Source: Gudongella sp049310905 (GTDB taxonomy: Bacteria; Bacillota; Clostridia; Tissierellales; Tissierellaceae). Taken from it: DNA of 64,000 nucleotides. Below, one piece after another: positions 59,974 through 64,000 of this stretch. The notes under the pieces were generated by a model that was not told the origin of the DNA, made no database searches, and worked only from the letters and a program-made list of their open reading frames with translations. Within the stretch, counting starts at the first letter, position 1; each line of letters begins with the position of its first letter. The translations under genes and the position numbers were made by a program. The stretch lies in assembly GCF_049310905.1 (NCBI RefSeq), contig NZ_JBMEMN010000009.1:15534-79533 (forward strand), in the 5' to 3' direction.

Positions 59974-60954
59974 CTAGTAGCTGACTACATCCAAAATGGT
60001 CTTGGCAATTCTTTCAGGACTTGGGATATAGTGTTTTTCTCCCCTCGGAAGAGGAAATGTTGTATCGAATCCTGTGAGTCTTGTAGGCGGTGCCTCAAGA
60101 TACAGGAAAGCTTTCTCATTTACAATTGAGATTATCTCAGCACCAACTCCAAGAGTCTTTGGTGCCTCATGAACAACAAGGATTCGTCCAGTCTTCTTGA
60201 CTGATTCGATGAAGCTTTCCCTGTCCATTGGAGCGATCGTTCTCAAATCGATAACCTCAGCGGATATTCCTTTTTCTTCAACTATCTTGATTGCCTTCTG
60301 TACATCTGGAACCATTGCTCCCCAGGCAACTACCGTTATATCATCACCCTCCTGGATGACCTTGGCTTTGCCCAACGGAATTTCATAAGCTTCCTCAGGG
60401 ATTTCCTGCTTGAAGGCTCTGTATATTCTCTTTGGTTCCCAGAAAAGAACTGGGTCCGGATCTCTTATTGCCGCTATCAATAAACCCTTGGCATCATAAG
60501 GTGTTGATGGTATTACAACCTTCAGTCCAGGAATTTGAGCATAAAGTGCTTCAGTGCTTTCAGAATGGTGCTCCAAAGCCCTGATTCCACCACCATAGGG
60601 TGCGCGTATCACCATTGGTAGATTATACTGACCTCTGGATCTGTTCCTCATTCTGGCAACATGACTGATTATCTGATTGAATCCAGGATATGAAAATCCT
60701 GAAAACTGCATTTCAACAACAGGCTTAAGTCCATTGATTGCCATTCCTACAGCTGTCCCAACAATAGCTGATTCAGCCAAAGGCGTATCAAATGCTCTTT
60801 CCTTGCCAAAAGTCTTTTGCAGATCCACGGATGCTCTAAAAACTCCACCCTCAATTCCAACGTCCTCACCGTAGACTACAACTGTATCGTCGTTTTTCAT
60901 TTCATTCATCAGAGCCTGGTTAATGGCTTGTATAATACTTAAAGTGTTGGCCAT
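59974..60954 (-). CDS. pdhB: 2-oxoacid dehydrogenase E1 beta subunit
   Basis: The 326-aa protein matches E1beta throughout: it begins MANTLSIIQAINQALMNEMKNDDTVVVYGEDVG, has the conserved GVFRAS block and FDTPLAESAIVGTAVGMAINGLKPVVEMQFSGFSYPGFNQI, APYGGGIRALEHHSESTEA with the catalytic His pair, and a transketolase C-terminal domain. E1alpha and E1beta form the TPP-dependent decarboxylase. It starts two bases after the E1alpha stop on the minus strand, so they are co-translated. Confidence 0.95.
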   Translation of the reverse strand: MANTLSIIQAINQALMNEMKNDDTVVVYGEDVGIEGGVFRASVDLQKTFGKERAFDTPLAESAIVGTAVGMAINGLKPVVEMQFSGFSYPGFNQIISHVARMRNRSRGQYNLPMVIRAPYGGGIRALEHHSESTEALYAQIPGLKVVIPSTPYDAKGLLIAAIRDPDPVLFWEPKRIYRAFKQEIPEEAYEIPLGKAKVIQEGDDITVVAWGAMVPDVQKAIKIVEEKGISAEVIDLRTIAPMDRESFIESVKKTGRILVVHEAPKTLGVGAEIISIVNEKAFLYLEAPPTRLTGFDTTFPLPRGEKHYIPSPERIAKTILDVVSY

Positions 60955-60956
60955 TT

Positions 60957-62039
60957 TTATTTTCCTCCTTCCAAAAAGGATTTATATTCATCCAGCTGAT
61001 CTTTTAACTGTGCTGGCATTTCTTCGTAATGATACTTGAATATATCCTCAAGTACTGTATCGGACTTGTCTTCAATTGACTCGAAGGTTTCCTTTACCTC
61101 TTTCTCAAGTTCTTTTTTAGTTTCATCTATCCACTGATCATCGATTAGATTTTTTCCCTTTAGGTATTCTTCAAATCTTAAGATAGGATCCTTCTTTTTC
61201 CACTCTTCAACTTCAGCATCATCCCTGTACTTAGTTGGATCATCAGAAGTGGTGTGAGCTCCCAGTCTGTAGGTGTAGGCCTCAATAAGCGTTGGACCAT
61301 CACCATCTCTCGCCCTATCTACAGCAGCTTTTGTTGCGTTGTACATGGCAAATATATCATTGCCATCGACCAGAATTCCAGGCATGGCGTAGGCAGTTGC
61401 CTTCAAGGCAATATTTTCACTCATCGTCTGAATTTTTCTTGAAGTGGAAATTGCATACTGATTGTTTTGCACAATAAATACCACTGGAGACTTGAATACA
61501 GAAGCAAAGTTAAGCGCCTCGTGAAAGTCACCATGAGAGGTTCCGCCATCACCAACATATGTCAGGACAACGTTTTTCTCATTCTTAATATTATTTGCCA
61601 TTCCAATACCTGTGGCATGTTGCATCTGGGATGCTATTGGCACTGATATGGGCAGAACCCTTACCCCTTCGGGCATATGACTGCCCCACTCGTTGCCGTA
61701 CCAGTAAAGATAGATGTTTTTAAGTGGAACACCTCTTACAAGCCAAGCTCCCAGCTCTCTAAACGCTGGAGCCAACCAGTCCTCCTTTTCCAGGGAATAG
61801 GCGCTTCCAACCTGTGCTGCTTCCTGACCAAGATTAGGTGCATAGGTTAGCATCCGACCTTGTCTTTGATAAGAAAGTGCCTTCTCATCAATAGTTCTTG
61901 TAAAGAGCATGGTTTTGTAAAGATACTTCAGTTGTTCATCATCAAGCTCGGGAATATCTTTTTCCAACACAATCTTGCCGGTTGGATCCAAAACCTGGTA
62001 CATTTCATTTTTCAATGGATTATAATCTTCCAAACGCAT
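60957..62039 (-). CDS. pdhA: 2-oxoacid dehydrogenase E1 alpha subunit (pyruvate dehydrogenase type)
   Basis: The 360-aa protein contains the TPP-binding motif GDGGTSHGDFHEALNFASVFKSPVVFIVQNNQYAIS, the start-side TYAPNLGQEAAQVGSAYSL and the phosphorylation-loop-like region YRLGAHTTSDDPTKYR. The sequence resembles Bacillus PdhA more than BCKDH or acetoin enzymes, so the complex is most likely pyruvate dehydrogenase, though the acyl specificity cannot be proven by motif. Gene order E1alpha-E1beta-E2-E3 is that of Gram-positive PDH operons. RBS AAGGAGG is upstream. A Fur-type box lies between its promoter and the start codon. Confidence 0.92.
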   Translation of the reverse strand: MRLEDYNPLKNEMYQVLDPTGKIVLEKDIPELDDEQLKYLYKTMLFTRTIDEKALSYQRQGRMLTYAPNLGQEAAQVGSAYSLEKEDWLAPAFRELGAWLVRGVPLKNIYLYWYGNEWGSHMPEGVRVLPISVPIASQMQHATGIGMANNIKNEKNVVLTYVGDGGTSHGDFHEALNFASVFKSPVVFIVQNNQYAISTSRKIQTMSENIALKATAYAMPGILVDGNDIFAMYNATKAAVDRARDGDGPTLIEAYTYRLGAHTTSDDPTKYRDDAEVEEWKKKDPILRFEEYLKGKNLIDDQWIDETKKELEKEVKETFESIEDKSDTVLEDIFKYHYEEMPAQLKDQLDEYKSFLEGGK

Positions 62040-62068
62040 GTAGATACCTCCTTGAATTTATAGTTAAA

Positions 62069-62083
62069 TGATAATCATTATCA
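62069..62083. promoter_or_regulatory. Perfect Fur-type 7-1-7 operator of the PDH operon
   Basis: TGATAATCATTATCA is a perfect palindrome of two seven-base half-sites around one base, identical to the consensus Fur box of Bacillus (TGATAATNATTATCA). It lies 30-44 bases upstream of the E1alpha start, just downstream of the putative promoter at 62096-62125. Iron-bound Fur would then block transcription; PerR or Zur are alternatives, but their consensus sequences differ at defined bases. Confidence 0.8.
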
Positions 62084-62095
62084 GCTATTACTATA

Positions 62096-62125
62096 TTTAT
62101 ATACCTAATTCCAGAAATTAAACAA
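62096..62125 (-). promoter_or_regulatory. Possible promoter of the PDH operon
   Basis: On the minus strand TTGTTT (62125-62120) and TATAAA (62101-62096) are spaced by 18 bases. Transcription would start near 62089, only a few bases ahead of the Fur-type box. Confidence 0.5.
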
Positions 62126-62129
62126 AAAT

Positions 62130-62151
62130 AACTGAGGGGATATCCTCAGTT
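62130..62151 (-). terminator. Rho-independent terminator after psuG
   Basis: On the minus strand AACTGAGG pairs with CCTCAGTT around a six-base loop and is followed by ATTTTTG, eight bases after the psuG stop. It separates the psu genes from the PDH operon. Confidence 0.8.
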
Positions 62152-62158
62152 TAATAAG

Positions 62159-63067
62159 TTATTTAGAGAGCTCTACTGCAATTTGTGCTGCCAGTATCGC
62201 ATTGTTGTATACCAGTTCAATATTTGCATCAAGGGAGTCTCCACCTGTAATTTCTTTAATTTTGGCTAGAAGGAAGGGAGTGGTGTCTTTACCCTTGATT
62301 CCCTTTTCATTTGCTTCCACAATTGCTTTTTCAATAGTATCGGTGATAAGAGCTGCATCCATGGAGTATTCTTCAGGGATTGGGTTGGCTACAACCACTC
62401 CTCCATGTAGATTCAGATCCCACTTGACTCTAAGGAGATCAGCAATTTTTTTAGGTGAATCCATGTTGTAATCAACCGAGAAGCCACTCTTTCTAGTGTA
62501 GAATGCAGGCAACTCATCTGTCTTGTATCCAAGAACCGGTACGCCTTTAGTCTCCAGGTACTCGAGGGTTAGACCAATATCAAGAATTGATTTTGCTCCA
62601 GCACAAACTACAGCCACATTTGTTTGAGACAGTTCTTCAAGGTCTGCAGAAATATCCATAGTGGTTTCAGCACCTCTATGGACTCCACCGATTCCACCAG
62701 TAGCGAATACTTTTATTCCAGCCATTTCAGCAATTATCATTGTTGATGCTACAGTTGTTGCACCATCTCTTTCTGAGGAGACAATAAATGGAATATCTCT
62801 TCTTGAAACTTTTGCAATTCCAGATGTTTTACCCATATAATCAATTTCATCCGACGTCAACCCAGCAATTAGGCGTCCATTGATTATTCCTATTGTAGCT
62901 GGAACTGCTCCCTTGCTTCTAATTATTTCTTCTACTTTTAAGGCTGTCTCAACGTTTTGTGGATATGGCATCCCGTGAGAAATAATTGTGGACTCCAGTG
63001 CCACAACCGGCTTTCCTTCTTCCAATGCTTTTTTGACATCCTTGCTTATATCCAAGTACTCTCTCAT
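62159..63067 (-). CDS. psuG: Pseudouridine-5'-phosphate glycosidase
   Basis: The 302-aa protein is a full-length member of the PsuG/IndA family, with the start YLDISKDVKKALEEGKPVVALESTIISHGMPYPQNVETA, TIGIINGRLIAGLTSDEIDYMG, the active-site lysine candidate in GIAKVSRRDIP, and the ending KIKEITGGDSLDANIELVYNNAILAAQIAVEL. It splits pseudouridine-5'-phosphate into uracil and ribose-5-phosphate using Mn2+. It overlaps the psuK fragment by four bases (ATGA). With the upstream psuK broken, its own promoter is doubtful; transcription may now depend on the insertion sequence end. Confidence 0.93.
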   Translation of the reverse strand: MREYLDISKDVKKALEEGKPVVALESTIISHGMPYPQNVETALKVEEIIRSKGAVPATIGIINGRLIAGLTSDEIDYMGKTSGIAKVSRRDIPFIVSSERDGATTVASTMIIAEMAGIKVFATGGIGGVHRGAETTMDISADLEELSQTNVAVVCAGAKSILDIGLTLEYLETKGVPVLGYKTDELPAFYTRKSGFSVDYNMDSPKKIADLLRVKWDLNLHGGVVVANPIPEEYSMDAALITDTIEKAIVEANEKGIKGKDTTPFLLAKIKEITGGDSLDANIELVYNNAILAAQIAVELSK

Positions 63068-63759
63068 AATTTTCTAACCTCCATTTTCTTTGATAAACCA
63101 AGTATCTTTTCAATTGTTATGCTCTTATTTATTGTACTTTCAGAATCCATGGTCATAGCAGCAGTTGCAGAAGCAATTTTTACACTTTCTGATAAGTCCA
63201 TTCCCTCAAGCTCACCGTGTATGAGACCAGCCTGGAATGCATCTCCTGCTCCTGTTGCATTTCTTATTTTTATATCAGGTATTCTTACCAGACCTCTTTC
63301 ATTTGAATTGCTGTAAAACACACCTTCAGAACCAAGAGATATACACACATTGACAACCCCCTTGGAATGAAGCAGATCAGCTGAAGCCACGAGATCATTA
63401 TCGTTCTCAATACTAATATCCGTCAATATCTGGGCTTCCAGCTTGTTTGGCTTTACAGTATGAAAGAAACCGATTATTTCTTTTGCAATTTTTGCCTTTT
63501 CAGAAGAAACTGTATCAAGAAAAAGCTTCTTATGCTTGAAAAGCTCCACCGCAAATTTCAGATTATCCATGGATAGGTTTGTATCAAAAGCAATGATGCT
63601 GCTTTCCAGTATGCCATCCCTATTCTGTAAAATGTAATCCTTATCAAGATATGAATAAATGTCCATTGAACTTATTGCAACATGCATATCCATGTTTTCA
63701 TCCAGTATAGCCATATAAGTACCTGTACTGCTCCCGTGTATGATTTTAACATTGGACAT
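63064..63759 (-). pseudogene. psuK: Pseudouridine kinase, 5' end removed by an insertion sequence
   Basis: The conserved part starts near 63759 with DMSNV-like residues and continues in frame: STGTYMAILDEN, AISSMDIY, HTVKPNKLEAQIL and the PfkB active-site ATGAGDAFQAGL with the catalytic aspartate. In E. coli YeiC about 95 residues (including the first GGVGRN-type substrate motif) precede the aligned point; here they are absent. The open frame runs on to 63963 but that part lies inside the insertion sequence and crosses two terminator hairpins, so it is not kinase. About 232 codons remain. The product, if made, would lack substrate-binding parts and is probably inactive; the missing 5' part may lie beyond the right edge, on the other side of the element. 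Confidence 0.8.
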
Positions 63760-63790
63760 GGGGCTGTCGGGAAATAGCCCCTTTTGAAAA

Positions 63791-63826
63791 AACAGCACAC
63801 TCTGAAGAGAGGGTGCTGTTTTTTTA
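63791..63826 (+). terminator. First terminator at the IS left end
   Basis: AACAGCAC pairs with GTGCTGTT, and the inner TCT with AGA, followed by seven T residues. On the minus strand it is also T-tailed, so it could stop read-through both ways. Confidence 0.85.
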
Positions 63827-63836
63827 TCAAAAAAAG

Positions 63837-63868
63837 AAAAAAGATGGCTAACCACAACCATCTTTTTT
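63837..63868 (+). terminator. Second terminator at the IS left end
   Basis: A-rich arm AAAAAAGATGG (63837-63847) pairs with CCATCTTTTTT (63858-63868) around a ten-base loop. The A-rich and T-rich arms allow termination in both directions. Confidence 0.8.
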
Positions 63869-63870
63869 CC

Positions 63871-63890
63871 GTTACAGTGTATACTGTAAC
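63871..63890. promoter_or_regulatory. 20-bp palindrome before the transposase gene
   Basis: GTTACAGT and ACTGTAAC flank GTAT, making a nearly perfect dyad (63871-63890), immediately before TATAAT (63891-63896) and the start codon. It may be a transposase-binding or repressor site. Confidence 0.6.
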
Positions 63891-63894
63891 TATA

Positions 63895-64000
63895 ATGAAC
63901 ACACCATATTATAACCAATTTTTCGAAATAGGGCAACAAGCAATCAACTTCAATCTGTATCAAATCGGATTACCAGCAGACGACCCCGTCTATACCCTAA
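63895..64000 (+). CDS. Transposase, N-terminal fragment (continues past window)
   Basis: From the ATG at 63895 the frame encodes a segment containing NTPYYNQFFEIGQQAINF and LYQIGLPADDPVYTL and stays open to the window end (35 codons). The segment matches, from memory, the N-terminus of IS1182-family DDE transposases. No Shine-Dalgarno is visible, and the TATAAT at 63891-63896 overlaps the ATG, so translation may start on a leaderless or external transcript. Family assignment rests on this short stretch. Confidence 0.75.
   Translation, partial: MNTPYYNQFFEIGQQAINFNLYQIGLPADDPVYTL

Larger units (their letters stand above)
63760..64000 (+). mobile_element. Insertion sequence, IS1182-like, left end (continues past window)
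   Basis: Psu kinase coding stops matching at 63759, where GGGGCT-N10-AGCCCC (63760-63781), a self-complementary end, begins. It is followed by two + strand terminators, a 20-bp palindrome and the start of a transposase gene reading rightwards. This matches the left end of an IS with a terminator shielding the transposase from read-through. The other end and any target duplication are outside the window. Confidence 0.8.

Noticed and set aside
63760..63963. In-frame N-terminal extension of the psuK frame on the minus strand
   Set aside because: It runs through an IS end, two T-tailed hairpins and the opposite-strand transposase start, has a poly-Phe/Lys composition and shows no PfkB N-terminal motif.
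1..64000. tRNA, rRNA, CRISPR or prophage
   Set aside because: I saw no cloverleaf with a CCA-type end, no rRNA-like conserved stretch, no regularly spaced repeats and no phage structural genes in the window.

Overview
The window looks like a chromosomal segment of an anaerobic, low-GC Gram-positive bacterium of the class Clostridia. Supporting signs are AT-rich DNA, AGGAGG ribosome binding sites, sigma-A type promoters, many U-tailed hairpin terminators, lipoprotein and S-layer-homology signals, an [FeFe]-hydrogenase-like sensor, a SpoIIE-type phosphatase and a class II cyclic-di-GMP riboswitch. I found no tRNA, rRNA, CRISPR array or prophage. The only mobile DNA is a transposase-bearing insertion sequence that starts about 240 bases before the right end.

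Left part (1-20.5 kb, almost all on +): the 3' end of a ClC chloride channel; two neighbouring paralogous surface proteins of unknown function; a PIN-PhoH ATPase; an SLC13-type transporter with TrkA-C domains; a MarR regulator with a heterodimeric ABC multidrug exporter; a cupin plus GntP-type permease; a membrane-anchored clostripain-like protease; a threonine aldolase; a DUF1846 protein; a short-chain dehydrogenase; and a c-di-GMP-II riboswitch in front of an S-layer-homology protein that carries a chagasin-type protease-inhibitor domain.

Middle part (20.5-38 kb): a potassium block (small membrane protein, KtrB, KtrA, KdpD-like kinase, KdpE-like regulator). Next is a long operon with an HlyD-type adaptor, a free-standing B12-binding protein, an FtsX-type permease, its ATPase, a metallophosphoesterase and a cytoplasmic alpha-amylase. 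A D-threonine-aldolase-like enzyme, several small membrane proteins, a hotdog thioesterase, a lipoprotein with an internal duplication and a VOC protein follow.

Right part (37-64 kb, mostly on -): an M20 peptidase behind a MoxR/DUF58/transglutaminase operon; a beta-propeller surface protein; a redox-sensing trio (2Fe-2S ferredoxin, HydS-like hydrogenase-PAS sensor, SpoIIE phosphatase); a PadR/HAAS/LemA/DUF2207 membrane cluster; a RarD permease; a CPA2 antiporter divergent from a PII-like protein; an RsgA GTPase behind a leader peptide and two tandem terminators; and a complete pyruvate-dehydrogenase-type operon (E1alpha, E1beta, E2, E3) with a perfect Fur-type 7-1-7 box. Last come psuG and a psuK whose 5' third is replaced by the insertion sequence.

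The observations most worth follow-up are the riboswitch-controlled protease inhibitor, the attenuator-like leader of rsgA, the B12-binding protein inside an ABC-export operon, the Fur box on the 2-oxoacid dehydrogenase operon and the recent-looking insertion in psuK. All assignments come from reading motifs and hairpins by eye; no database search was run.
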